This document shows positions 1-8,490 of a stretch of 64,000 bases of DNA, in pieces. Every line of letters begins with the position of its first letter. Positions within the stretch are counted from its first letter, which is position 1. Under the pieces are notes generated by a model. It made no database searches, was not told the DNA's origin, and saw only the letters and a list, made by a program, of their open reading frames with translations. Source of the DNA: WLMZ01 sp038227995 (GTDB taxonomy: Bacteria; Actinomycetota; Acidimicrobiia; Acidimicrobiales; Ilumatobacteraceae); the NCBI GenBank assembly GCA_038227995.1, contig JBBRPP010000023.1, forward strand, positions 1 to 64,000, read 5' to 3'. Position numbers and translations under genes: made by a program.

Positions 1-2
1 GG

Positions 3-101
3 CGCCTCCACGGCGAGATCGAACCCGGCCCCGGCTTCACGACCCCGGCACAGTTCGAAGTCACCCACTACCGTCAAACCATCTCCGCCGATCAGGCGTA
101 G
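3..101 (+). CDS. IS3-family transposase OrfB, C-terminal 32 residues
   Basis: Partial gene, cut by the start of the window. The readable end runs RLHGEIEPGPG, then FTTPAQFE and YRQT before the stop. This matches the family ending (R-x-H-G-x-I-G, then T-P-x-x-F/Y-E, then a short tail). OrfB is the DDE integrase part of IS3 transposases and joins the element to target DNA; none of the catalytic acidic residues fall in the visible piece. Family assignment is from this ending and the adjacent inverted repeat. Whether the copy is intact cannot be judged. Confidence 0.7.
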   Translation, partial: RLHGEIEPGPGFTTPAQFEVTHYRQTISADQA

Positions 102-113
102 ACACAAACCACC

Positions 114-141
114 GAGCCTCTACGAAACCCGGGGCGCTTCA
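114..141 (+). repeat. Terminal inverted repeat of the IS3 element (right)
   Basis: The stretch starts GAGCCTCTACG, contains AAACCCGGGGCG and ends CTTCA. On the other strand it starts TGAAGCGCCCCGGG, the familiar form of actinobacterial IS3-family ends (TGAA-N-CGCCCCGGG). It lies 12 bases after the transposase stop. The matching left repeat is outside the window. Confidence 0.6.
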
Positions 142-420
142 AAGTCCGGCAAGTCGCTGACCGACATCGCCACGTCGAAGGGCATCAGCGCAGCTGACCT
201 GCTGTCGACGATCAAAGACAGCCTCAAGGCGTCGAATCCCAACCTGTCCGACGCGCAGTTGAGCAACATCGCCAACCGCATCGTCAACCACAAGGGCGGT
301 CACCGTCATCACGCCGGACCACCGCCCTTACCGCCGACCTCGGCGGCCTCGGACACATCGACCTCGTCGACCTCGTCGACCTCGGACACTTCGAGCGGAT
401 CGCTCGTCGCAACGCTGTAG
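142..420 (+). pseudogene. 3' remnant of a gene split by the IS insertion (GKSLxDIA-repeat protein)
   Basis: An open frame with no start codon begins exactly at the IS end and stops at 418-420. It reads KSGKSLTDIATSKGIS, then AADLLSTIKDSL, then SDAQLSNIANRIV. This is a short helical repeat with a GKSLxxIAxxxGxS pattern seen in actinobacterial proteins of unknown function. A His-rich HKGGHRHH segment, a proline run and a Ser/Thr/Asp-rich tail follow, the tail encoded partly by 9-bp ACCTCGTCG repeats at 361-387. The N-terminal part would lie on the other side of the IS element. I read it as a disrupted gene; the original product is unknown, probably a small exported or surface-associated protein. 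Confidence 0.6.
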
Positions 421-1545
421 TCAGCGACCGAACTTGTAGAGCCGCTGCGCGTTCCCCGCCAGGATCAACTGCCGGTCGGCGGGTGACACTCCGGACATCG
501 ACGACTGGATGACTCTCCACGAGCTGGGCCAATCGGCACTGATGTGCGGATAGTCGCTCGACCAGAGCACGCGCTCGGCGCCCATGTAATCGAGGTTGCG
601 GAGGCCGAACGTGTCGGTCATGTAGCCGAAGTGGAAATGCTTGCCGATGTACTCACTGGGAAGCTGGTCGAGCCCGAACTGGCTCACCGCATCGAGGCGG
701 AGATAGTTGTTGTCGATCTGTTCCTTGACGTACGGCACCCAACCGAAATCGACTTCCGCGAAGAAGACGTTCAGCTCGGGGAAGCGATCGAACACGCCGT
801 CGAAGACGAGTTCGATCATTCGGTTGGGCGCGTCGAAGAACCGGCCGTAGCCGGGCAGCTTGGCGCGGTGTGCACCGGGCATCGATTGCCCGAGCGCGAC
901 GTGGATGCTCAACGTGACGTCGCGCTCGGCCAACGCGCCGAACACCTTGTCGTCTTCTGCCTCGAGTTGCAGCGTGCCGTTCGGCCAGCAACCCATCTGC
1001 GCGCCACGGATGCCGGGCCGATCGATGACGCGTTCGAGCTCGGCGACCGCACCCTGCGCACCACGGTTCGGCAGCATCACCAGACCGCCGAATCGATCCG
1101 GTGCGTACTCGACGAACTCGGAGATCCAGTCGTTGTACGCGCGAATCATCGCCGTGTGGTACTCGGGGTCGCGATTGGCGACGATGGCGGCCGACAGCCG
1201 CGGCGTCGGGAACAACACCTCTGCGTCGACGCCATCTGCATCCATCTCCGCGATCCGCGTCGCCGGGTCCCAGCCACCTTTGCGGATGTCTTCGAATCGA
1301 GACCACGCCGTCATGTCCTGGGGCGCGAGCCCGGCGCAGGCGTTCATGCCGAAGTTGATCGGATCCTTGACGCCCTCGATCACCCACGCGTCACCCTCGT
1401 CGAAGTGTTCCATCCGAGGCGCTCGATCACGGAGCGCGGCCGGTACCCGATCCACCCACAGGCCCGGTGGCTCGTTGACGTGACTGTCCGACGAGATGAG
1501 GCGATATCGACGACCAGGTGTCGCGTGCTGTGCCACGCGTGGCAT
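421..1545 (-). CDS. Amidohydrolase family 2 protein (ACMSD-like)
   Basis: A 374-residue metal-dependent hydrolase or decarboxylase of the amidohydrolase-2 family (TIM barrel, like aminocarboxymuconate semialdehyde decarboxylase). The N-terminal strand carries SSDSHVNEP at about residues 18-26, where the family puts its first metal ligands. The C-terminal WSSDYPH holds the conserved Asp. I chose the ATG at 1543-1545 (MPRVAQ) because family members start about 15-20 residues before the first metal motif; the frame is open further upstream. It is divergent from the DapA-like gene, with about 64 bases between starts. Substrate unknown. Five further members of the family occur in this window. Confidence 0.85.
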   Translation of the reverse strand: MPRVAQHATPGRRYRLISSDSHVNEPPGLWVDRVPAALRDRAPRMEHFDEGDAWVIEGVKDPINFGMNACAGLAPQDMTAWSRFEDIRKGGWDPATRIAEMDADGVDAEVLFPTPRLSAAIVANRDPEYHTAMIRAYNDWISEFVEYAPDRFGGLVMLPNRGAQGAVAELERVIDRPGIRGAQMGCWPNGTLQLEAEDDKVFGALAERDVTLSIHVALGQSMPGAHRAKLPGYGRFFDAPNRMIELVFDGVFDRFPELNVFFAEVDFGWVPYVKEQIDNNYLRLDAVSQFGLDQLPSEYIGKHFHFGYMTDTFGLRNLDYMGAERVLWSSDYPHISADWPSSWRVIQSSMSGVSPADRQLILAGNAQRLYKFGR

Positions 1546-1609
1546 GGTAGCAACGATGACAGTACCGGGATCGAGCCCCAGCGACCGCGTGAACGACCGC
1601 GTCGACGAC

Positions 1610-2521
1610 ATGCAGCGACGCACGCGATCGGTCTTCGTGATCAGCATCACTCCGTTCGATGCCGATGGCGCGCTCGACGAGGACGCGCTCCGGTTGCATC
1701 TCCGCCGGATGGCCGCCGGAGGCGTTGGCGTCTACGTGGGCGGCGGCGGAAGCGGTGAGGGCTACACCCTCGACCGGGCCGAGACGTCACGCGTGATCGA
1801 GATCGCAGTCGACGAATTGCGCGGCAAGGTCCCCGTGCGGGCGATGGGCGTCGAACCGCGCCTGGCGGCGGACATGATCGACTACGTCCGCATCGCTGAT
1901 TCGCTGGGGGCCGATGCGTGCCAGATCTACTCGCTCGACCAGGGCCACGGCCATCGCCCCACCGACGACGAGGTCGAGACGTACTTCACCGACATCTTGT
2001 CGGCCGTGGATTCGCCCTGTGTGATCTCGACCCACCAGTCGGTCGGCTATCAGCTCCGGGTGGCGCTGCTCACGAAACTCATCGATCAATTCGATCATGT
2101 CATCGGCATCAACTGCACGCATCAGGACACCGGCTACCTCGCCCGCGTCATCGATGCCGTCGGGCATCGTGTTGCCGTGCACGTCGGCGGACCTGCGCAA
2201 GGCCTGCTGAACCTCTCCCTGGGCGGGCACGGCTTCCTCTCGTCGGAGGCCAACCTCGCCCCGACACTGTGTTCGACGGTCATCACGTCGTTCGAGCATG
2301 GCGACGTGCCCGCGACATTCGACGCCTTCGGGGCCGTGGTGCGCCTCTCGGATCTGCTCTATCGGAACGGGGGCATCCGGATGACGAAGGCCCTTCTCAA
2401 TCGTCTCGGCCTTCCTGGCGGCTTCCCGCGCAAACCGCAGCTGCCGGCGACGGGCGAACGCACGGCGAACGTCATCGCCGAACTGGAACGGTTGGACATT
2501 GCCGCCTACGAAGGCTGGTGA
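1610..2521 (+). CDS. DapA/dihydrodipicolinate synthase-family protein lacking the Schiff-base lysine
   Basis: A 303-residue class I aldolase-fold (beta/alpha)8 barrel. Near the start it has SITPFDADGALD, then GGGGSGEGYTL, equal to the family's G-x-x-G-E signature. In DapA the lysine that forms the Schiff base lies in a GIKxS-type strand; here that strand reads VIGINCTHQD, with Asn in place of Lys. The YNxP-type strand carrying the catalytic Tyr is replaced by CVISTHQSVG. The protein may therefore bind a keto acid or act by another mechanism, and it is unlikely to be a true DapA. The start is taken at ATG 1610, leaving room for a divergent promoter; ATG 1556 in the same frame is possible. Confidence 0.8.
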   Translation: MQRRTRSVFVISITPFDADGALDEDALRLHLRRMAAGGVGVYVGGGGSGEGYTLDRAETSRVIEIAVDELRGKVPVRAMGVEPRLAADMIDYVRIADSLGADACQIYSLDQGHGHRPTDDEVETYFTDILSAVDSPCVISTHQSVGYQLRVALLTKLIDQFDHVIGINCTHQDTGYLARVIDAVGHRVAVHVGGPAQGLLNLSLGGHGFLSSEANLAPTLCSTVITSFEHGDVPATFDAFGAVVRLSDLLYRNGGIRMTKALLNRLGLPGGFPRKPQLPATGERTANVIAELERLDIAAYEGW

Positions 2522-2562
2522 TGATCTCCGTCCGATGATCTCCGTCCGATGATCTCCTTCCG
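2521..2562 (+). repeat. Three tandem copies of a 14-bp unit
   Basis: The unit ATGATCTCCGTCCG occurs at 2521-2534 and 2535-2548, and with one change (ATGATCTCCTTCCG) at 2549-2562. The first copy starts on the last base of the DapA-like gene's stop codon. The rest of the gap to 2629 shows nothing else I recognise. Confidence 0.9.
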
Positions 2563-2629
2563 ATCGCCTCGATCGCGTCGTCGCGCGTAGATTGCAACGA
2601 GTTCCATTTCAGGTGACCGGGGGGCCACA

Positions 2630-3694
2630 ATGCCGATTCCTGCACAGCGCGATCTCGAGTTGTCGCGGTTGTCGTTTCGCGACTGGCTCGCGACCACGAT
2701 CGAGGGTGCGACCGATGTCGACGTCGCCGAGTTGGACTCACCGTCGGGCTCAGGTTTCTCCAACGAGACTCTGTTCGCGAACGTGTCGTGGAAGGCGGAC
2801 GGTCGCGAGCACACGGATTCGCTCGTTGTCCGGGTGAAGCCGACCGGTTTCCAGGTCTTCTACGACGCCGACTTCGAGTTGCAGTTCCGGCTGTTGCAAA
2901 CGCTCGGAGCGGAGACCGATGTGCCGGTTCCGCAGGCGCTCTGGTTCGAAAGTGATCCCGCCGTCCTCGGTGCGCCGTTCTTCGTGATGCGTCGCATTGC
3001 CGGCCGCGCGCCGACGGATCAGCCGCCGTACAACGAAGCCGGGTGGCTGTTCGATTCGACCGAAGCCGAACGCGCTCAGCTGTGGCGCAGTGGCCTCGAC
3101 GCCCTGATCGCCGTCCACAAGGTTCCGCTGGAGACGGTCGCGTTCCTCGCCAAGCCCGAGCTCGGCGAGACCGGCCTCGATCAGCTGATCACGTTCTGGC
3201 AGCGCTCTTTCGACTGGGCTGCGGCCGGACGACCGCAGCCAATTGCCGAGCGCGCTTGGGAGTGGCTCCTGGCGAACCTGCCAGCGAATCGAGCGACCAG
3301 CCTGTCGTGGGGCGACTCACGCGTTGGCAACATCCTGTTCGACGACGGACGGGTGACGGCGGTCGTCGACTGGGAGATGCTGTCGCTGGGTGGGCACATG
3401 GTCGACCTCGGCTGGTGGCTGTTCCTCGACGACTACCACACCATCGACGCACCGCGACTTGCCGGGCTCGGGAACCGGGCCGACACCATTGCGATCTGGG
3501 AGGCCGGAACCGGCGAGAAGGCCGACGACCTCGAGTGGTACGAGATCTTCGCCGGCTTCCGTTTCACCGTCGTGATGATGCGGCTGTGCCAGATGCTGGA
3601 GGACTACGGCGTGATGGCTCAGAACGACTTCTACAACGAAGCCAACAATCCGGTCTCGCGCCTGCTCGGCCAGAAGGTCGACCTCGTCTCATGA
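2630..3694 (+). CDS. Phosphotransferase family protein (APH/ACAD10-kinase type)
   Basis: A 354-residue kinase-fold protein of the aminoglycoside-phosphotransferase superfamily, in the branch found beside acyl-CoA dehydrogenases in actinobacteria. The catalytic (Brenner) segment near residue 224 reads SWGDSRVGNIL, with Trp where APH enzymes have His but with Asp and Asn kept. The metal-binding DWEMLSLGG follows. In the ACAD10/11 and LvaA families such kinases phosphorylate hydroxyacyl-CoAs; that role is only an inference here. GGGG-rich sequence lies shortly before the ATG. The stop overlaps the next start (ATGA), so it is co-transcribed and probably translationally coupled with the double CoA-transferase. 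Confidence 0.82.
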   Translation: MPIPAQRDLELSRLSFRDWLATTIEGATDVDVAELDSPSGSGFSNETLFANVSWKADGREHTDSLVVRVKPTGFQVFYDADFELQFRLLQTLGAETDVPVPQALWFESDPAVLGAPFFVMRRIAGRAPTDQPPYNEAGWLFDSTEAERAQLWRSGLDALIAVHKVPLETVAFLAKPELGETGLDQLITFWQRSFDWAAAGRPQPIAERAWEWLLANLPANRATSLSWGDSRVGNILFDDGRVTAVVDWEMLSLGGHMVDLGWWLFLDDYHTIDAPRLAGLGNRADTIAIWEAGTGEKADDLEWYEIFAGFRFTVVMMRLCQMLEDYGVMAQNDFYNEANNPVSRLLGQKVDLVS

Positions 3695-6111
3695 TCGCGT
3701 CGGAGTCGCTGCCACTGACCGGCCTGCGGATCATCGATTCGACGGACGAACGCGGCGAGTTCTGCTCGCGGATCCTGGCTGATCTCGGCGCCGACGTCAT
3801 CCGCACCGAACCGTCCGGCGGCAGCGCGTCTCGACACCTGCCGCCGCTCGCCGCCGATGGGACGAGCCTGTGGTTCGCGACGCGCAACGCCAACAAGCGC
3901 GGCGTCACCCTCGACGTCCTCGATCCGGCTGACCGACTGCGCCTGCACGAATTGCTGGCGGGCGCCGATGTGTGGATCGAGAGCAACCGTCCGGGCGTTC
4001 TGGCCGCAGCCGGGTTGTCGCCTGCAGACGTTGCGGCTGCGCATCCGCAGCTCGTGATCACCTCGATCACGGACTTCGGGCAAACCGGCCCTTACCGCGA
4101 CTTCATCGCGACCGATGACGTCCTCACGTCGATGTCGGGCATGCTCTTCCGGTCCGGCGTCCCCAGCAAGCCTCCGCTGCTGCCGCCCGGCTCACTGGCG
4201 TACGACGTCAGTTCGGTCTCTGCTGCGATCGCGACGCTGGCGGCCATCTGGCAGCGGCAGACCACCGGACGCGGACAGCACCTCGACGTCTCGGCGTTGA
4301 TGGCGTACGCGCAGATCACCGACTGGTCGCTGCCGAACTGGGCGGCGGTCAACAACGCCGGTGGACACTACGCCCAGTTGCGATCCGGATCGGGGCCGGT
4401 GTACCCGCTGTTCCCCTGCGCGTCCGGCTATGTACGGCTGATCATCCTTTCCACCCGTCAATGGCGCGCATTCAGAGCTTGGATCGGTGAACCGGACATC
4501 CTGCAGGACGAACACTGGGATCACGTCATGAACCGCATCGCGGTGCAGGACGACATCCTGGCCCCGCTGTACACCGAGTTCTTCAGTGACAAGACGTCGT
4601 GGGATCTCGCGGCCGAGGCGCAGCGCCGCGGCATCGTGATGACACCTGTGCTGACGCCGGCCGAAGTGCTGACGTTGAACCACTTCAGCGAGCGTGGAAC
4701 GTTCGCAGAGATGGAAGTTGCGCCGGGTCTGACGGGCGCGGTGATGACAGGCATCTTCGAGATCGACGGAGAACATGTCGGCCCGCGCCATCGCGCCCCG
4801 CAACCTGGCGAACACGATGCCGAGGTGTTCGCGGGCGTGCCGTCGTCGGGCGCCACCGGAGCGCCAGCGGTTGCGTCAGCGCCCATCGAGCCCGCTCCCC
4901 CGCTCGTGGGCCTCAAGGTCCTCGACTTCGGTCATGGCGGTGTCGGCGTCGAGGGCGGGCGGATGTTCGCGGAGTACGGCGCTGATGTCATCAAGATCGA
5001 GAGCTGGACCTACCCCGACTTCGTCCGTGGTGTCATGGGAACCACGATCAGTGGATCGTTCGTGTCGTCCAGCCGACTCAAGCGCAGCTTCAGCGTCAAC
5101 GCCAAGAACCCCGAAGGCCTGCGTCTCGTCGAGCAGCTCGTGCGCTGGGCCGATGTCGTGATCGAGAACAACTCCACCGGCACGATGGTCGACATGGGCC
5201 TCGGCTACGAGCGCTTGCGTGACATCAACCCAGCGATCGTGATGGTCAGCAGTCAGCTCATGGGATCAACGGGACCGTGGAAGGATTGGATCGGTTACGG
5301 ACCCAGCACCCGCCCAGCCGGCGGGTTGACACACCTCTGGAACTTCGCCGACGGTGGCATGCCGCCTGGGTCCGCGGCGATCCATCCCGACCACCTCGCC
5401 GGGCGATTGACCGCGGTCGCTGCGCTCGCCGGACTCGTCGGCCGCAACATCACCCGCGCCGACGGCGTGGGCATGCACGCCGAGATCGCCCAGGTCGATG
5501 TCGTGGTCGCGTTGCTCGCCGACCTGTATCTCAAGGAGTCGATCGATCCCGGTTCAGTCGGGCCCGAGGGCAACGACAGTTCGCGCGGCGCGCCGTGGGG
5601 CGTGTTTCCGTGCACCGGAACCGACTGCTGGTGCACGATCACGGTGCGCTCCGATGCCGATTGGTCCCAACTTCGGATTGCCCTGCGTGATCCTGATTGG
5701 ACGCGACGACCTGATCTGCAGACAACGGCCGGCCGGCTGGCGGCGCGGGACTTCGTCAACGAGCAGCTCGCGACGTGGACCAGCGAACGCTCCGATCACG
5801 ACGTGATGGAGGCACTCCAGGCGGTGGGCGTTCCTGCGGGTTACATGGTCCGGCCGGAGGACATGGCCCATGATCCGCACTTCGTGGCCCGCCACTTCCC
5901 GCAGCCGGTCGACCAGCCGGCCCTGGGCCCGCTGCTGCTCGAGGGGCCGTTCTTCGAGTCATCCGGAATGCCACTCGCGGCATGCGGCCCAGCCGCGTTG
6001 CTCGGCCAGCACACCCGCGAGATCGCCCGCGACATTCTCGGCCTCGACGATGCGGCGATCGACGCGCTGATCGCCGACGGAGCGCTGTTTCAGAACCCGG
6101 ACATCGGCTGA
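3691..6111 (+). CDS. Fused double CoA-transferase, family III (CaiB/BaiF)
   Basis: An 806-residue protein with two family III CoA-transferase domains in tandem, about residues 1-395 and 403-806; normal members are about 400 residues. Each half starts with the family's LxGLxxxD segment followed by ADLGADVI or AEYGADVIKIE. These enzymes move CoA between acids through an aspartyl-CoA intermediate. The first half keeps the expected Asp in GQHLDVSALM (near residue 199). The second half reads GMHAEIAQ at the matching place (near residue 596), so the Asp appears to be Glu. Single-chain fusions may act as pseudo-dimers, since CaiB/BaiF enzymes are interlocked dimers. It starts by ATGA overlap with the kinase gene and ends 2 bases before the convergent LuxR gene. 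Confidence 0.88.
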   Translation: MIASESLPLTGLRIIDSTDERGEFCSRILADLGADVIRTEPSGGSASRHLPPLAADGTSLWFATRNANKRGVTLDVLDPADRLRLHELLAGADVWIESNRPGVLAAAGLSPADVAAAHPQLVITSITDFGQTGPYRDFIATDDVLTSMSGMLFRSGVPSKPPLLPPGSLAYDVSSVSAAIATLAAIWQRQTTGRGQHLDVSALMAYAQITDWSLPNWAAVNNAGGHYAQLRSGSGPVYPLFPCASGYVRLIILSTRQWRAFRAWIGEPDILQDEHWDHVMNRIAVQDDILAPLYTEFFSDKTSWDLAAEAQRRGIVMTPVLTPAEVLTLNHFSERGTFAEMEVAPGLTGAVMTGIFEIDGEHVGPRHRAPQPGEHDAEVFAGVPSSGATGAPAVASAPIEPAPPLVGLKVLDFGHGGVGVEGGRMFAEYGADVIKIESWTYPDFVRGVMGTTISGSFVSSSRLKRSFSVNAKNPEGLRLVEQLVRWADVVIENNSTGTMVDMGLGYERLRDINPAIVMVSSQLMGSTGPWKDWIGYGPSTRPAGGLTHLWNFADGGMPPGSAAIHPDHLAGRLTAVAALAGLVGRNITRADGVGMHAEIAQVDVVVALLADLYLKESIDPGSVGPEGNDSSRGAPWGVFPCTGTDCWCTITVRSDADWSQLRIALRDPDWTRRPDLQTTAGRLAARDFVNEQLATWTSERSDHDVMEALQAVGVPAGYMVRPEDMAHDPHFVARHFPQPVDQPALGPLLLEGPFFESSGMPLAACGPAALLGQHTREIARDILGLDDAAIDALIADGALFQNPDIG

Positions 6112-6113
6112 CT

Positions 6114-8267
6114 TCAGATATCGAGAATTCCATTCAGCCTCGCTGCGGTCACGGCGTCAGCGCGTGAGCGCACGCCCAACTTGCGATACACCGCATGTGT
6201 CTGCGAGCGAATTGTGCTCGGCGCCACCGAGCAGAGAGCGGCGATCTGCGGCAACGTGTAGTGGCTCGGCAGAAACTGCAGCACGCGCAGTTCGGCAACC
6301 GACAGCGGCTCGGGTCTCGACCGAAGGTCGGCGCCTGCCCGCGTCATCGCCCATCCGTCGCGCAGCTGGCGCTCGACGTATCCGGCACTCGGCCACCATT
6401 TTGCGAGTTGATCGCACTCGCGCAGCAGCATCGCGGCGGTCGGACGGTCGCCGGTCATTGCATACACCGATGCAACCTCGATCAAGGTGACGAATCTGCG
6501 GCCGATCGGTCCGCCTTTGGCAAGCCGTCCGAGCTTGGACATGGCGCGCGCCGCGAGCTGTCGTGCCGTGCTCTGGTCGCCGTCGCGCATCGCGAACTTT
6601 GCGGCAACACCGTCTTGATAGAACGTGAGTGGATCATCGTCGAACCGATGATCCCCGCAGATCGCCAGCGCCTGTTCGAGGTATTCGCTGCCCACGATCC
6701 ATCGTTGACGGCTGCCGGCAATCAACGCCAGCGTTGTGAGCCGGCCGGAGTCGAACAACGGCCACCGGGAGATCGCCGGCCCCAATGCGAGGCTGATCGA
6801 CTCAGCGGAATCCGTCCGATCGTGCAAGAGGTCGTTGAACGCTCGAACCATGCCTTCGAGACATTCCCACGCCTCGACCTCAGCAGTCTGAGCCCCTGTG
6901 GCGGACTCCTCGAACGGCACCACTCCGAAGATCACTCCGATTCGTCGAGCCGCCTCCGCCGCGGTCAGGCCACCCGGCAACGAGGCCGAACCCAAACTGG
7001 CAAGGTGCTCGCGCTCGGTCATCAGAGAGAACGTGTCGCCCTCGGCCCCGCTGATCGAGAGGCGGCCCAGAACGCGAACCGGTCGGTGAGGTCCGCCAAG
7101 GTGCTCGGCCGCATCGAGCCAACGCTGAGCCCGTGCCTTCTGACCGCCGAGGATCGTGTCGACGCCCCATCGGTACAGGAAGCCGTCGATTCGGTCGACG
7201 TCGCCCGCGAGCATGAAGTACCCGAACGCTTCGTCGAGGAGACCGATCGATTCGAATGTTGCGGCTGCCGCCAGTCGCAACGTGGTCGGGAGTGCACCGT
7301 CGCGGGCGCTCAACCGCGACAACAGTTCGTCGCGGAGCAAGCCATGCATGCTGACCGTGATCGGAGGTGGCGAGATGGACAGCATCGGAAGGACGCCGCA
7401 GCTGAGTTCGCGCAGCAGCATCTCGGAGTCGCTGCGGCCGAGGATTCTGTCGCACAGCCCTGACGAGATCGGCGCGATCGACGCCAGCTCCTCGACGAAC
7501 TGCATCTGCGCTGCCGGGATGTCAGCGAACACCTCCTCTTCCAAGAAGTGACTCAGGGTCCAGGGATGAACAGTGAGCAGGCGCGCCTCGACGTCGCGTG
7601 CTTTCTCGGACGTAGCAGCCAACATCACACCGGCCGGCCAGCCACCCGTTCTCTCATGGATCGCATCAGCACTGTCGGTGTCGAACTCGGCGCCGAGGAC
7701 ACACCGGATGTCTGCAGTGTTGAACGCCAACGCGTCCTCACCGATGGTGACCACGCGACCCTGAGACTGCAGCCGGGCGACACCCAGGTTCTCCAACTGG
7801 CGGCCGGCCAGCACGACCCTGCTCGGCGACGGAACACCGCGCACGAGCTGGCGGAGCAGCGCCCGCAGGTCGCCGTCAGTGATGATGTGAACGTCATCGA
7901 GCATGATCGTCACGCCGTGCTCACCGAGGATGTCGAGCAGCCGGGGGAACAGGACGCGCGGCCAGTCAGGGGCCGAACTCGTGGCTCGATCGTGCAGCTC
8001 GATGACGGCCGCGACATCGGGAAGCGCCGACAACAGTCCACCCGCGAGATGCCGCCCCAACACAGCGACGCTGTCCATGTCGGTGTCCACCGAAATCATC
8101 AGGCACGGTCCGTGTTGTCGGCGCATCCATTGCGCGAGCAGCGTCGACTTGCCGTAGCCGGGGCCGGCCGAAATCATCACCGTTGTGCCGATGGAGACGG
8201 CGTCCAACCGGTCCAACAGCTGAACACGATCGACGATCACGCCATGAGCTTCCAGACCCCCGTCCAT
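6114..8267 (-). CDS. LAL-type LuxR-family transcriptional regulator
   Basis: A 717-residue MalT/LAL-like regulator. An N-terminal STAND ATPase carries Walker A AGPGYGKST (residues 34-42) and Walker B-like TIMLDDVH. A long helical TPR-like middle follows. The C-terminal LuxR helix-turn-helix spans about residues 650-717 (LSVAELRVLQFL, then VAPSTIRSQTHAVYRKLGV, RSRADAV). Proteins of this class switch on by ligand and ATP binding and often sit next to the catabolic or lipid genes they control. It is convergent with the double CoA-transferase and divergent from the DoxX gene; either flank could be a target. The effector is unknown. Confidence 0.88.
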   Translation of the reverse strand: MDGGLEAHGVIVDRVQLLDRLDAVSIGTTVMISAGPGYGKSTLLAQWMRRQHGPCLMISVDTDMDSVAVLGRHLAGGLLSALPDVAAVIELHDRATSSAPDWPRVLFPRLLDILGEHGVTIMLDDVHIITDGDLRALLRQLVRGVPSPSRVVLAGRQLENLGVARLQSQGRVVTIGEDALAFNTADIRCVLGAEFDTDSADAIHERTGGWPAGVMLAATSEKARDVEARLLTVHPWTLSHFLEEEVFADIPAAQMQFVEELASIAPISSGLCDRILGRSDSEMLLRELSCGVLPMLSISPPPITVSMHGLLRDELLSRLSARDGALPTTLRLAAAATFESIGLLDEAFGYFMLAGDVDRIDGFLYRWGVDTILGGQKARAQRWLDAAEHLGGPHRPVRVLGRLSISGAEGDTFSLMTEREHLASLGSASLPGGLTAAEAARRIGVIFGVVPFEESATGAQTAEVEAWECLEGMVRAFNDLLHDRTDSAESISLALGPAISRWPLFDSGRLTTLALIAGSRQRWIVGSEYLEQALAICGDHRFDDDPLTFYQDGVAAKFAMRDGDQSTARQLAARAMSKLGRLAKGGPIGRRFVTLIEVASVYAMTGDRPTAAMLLRECDQLAKWWPSAGYVERQLRDGWAMTRAGADLRSRPEPLSVAELRVLQFLPSHYTLPQIAALCSVAPSTIRSQTHAVYRKLGVRSRADAVTAARLNGILDI

Positions 8268-8345
8268 GGCCGCAACGTACAGCAGATGACACGCACTCGG
8301 GCATTTTCGTTCTCACCCACAGGCACACGCTGGTCACGCGATTTC

Positions 8346-8380
8346 CACCACTTCGATGGATGCTGACGTCCGTAGTGGTG
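8346..8380. promoter_or_regulatory. Inverted repeat in the LuxR/DoxX divergent region
   Basis: CACCACT (8346-8352) and its exact complement AGTGGTG (8374-8380) are 21 bases apart within the 223-base gap (8268-8490) between the divergent LuxR and DoxX genes. The placement would suit an operator, but a 7-bp inverted repeat is weak evidence. I see nothing else in this gap. Confidence 0.25.
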
Positions 8381-8490
8381 ACGCACGATGACTTGTCGAC
8401 ATCTCCGCATGCCGCGTTCGGCCGCGCCATCGCGCACGTCGCGCGGTCGACCGAGACGGCATCTCACGCACACAGAAAAGACGACTCCAC

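Larger units (their letters stand above)
1..141 (+). mobile_element. Right end of an IS3-family insertion sequence (5' part outside window)
   Basis: The first 101 bases encode the C-terminus of an IS3-type transposase, and a terminal-inverted-repeat-like sequence follows about 12 bases later, ending in TTCA. That is the usual layout of the right end of an IS3 element. Directly after it an unrelated open frame continues without a start codon, so the element sits inside a gene. The left end and target duplication lie outside the window. Confidence 0.75.

Noticed and set aside
544..1758. Long open frame antisense to the 421 amidohydrolase
   Set aside because: It has no family motif, is Arg/Val/Asp-rich as mirror frames of GC-rich genes are, and the minus strand shows a clear amidohydrolase.
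3043..3690. Upstream extension of the double CoA-transferase
   Set aside because: It lies wholly inside the APH kinase gene in another frame and reads as low-complexity Arg-rich sequence; the ATGA start at 3691 fits.
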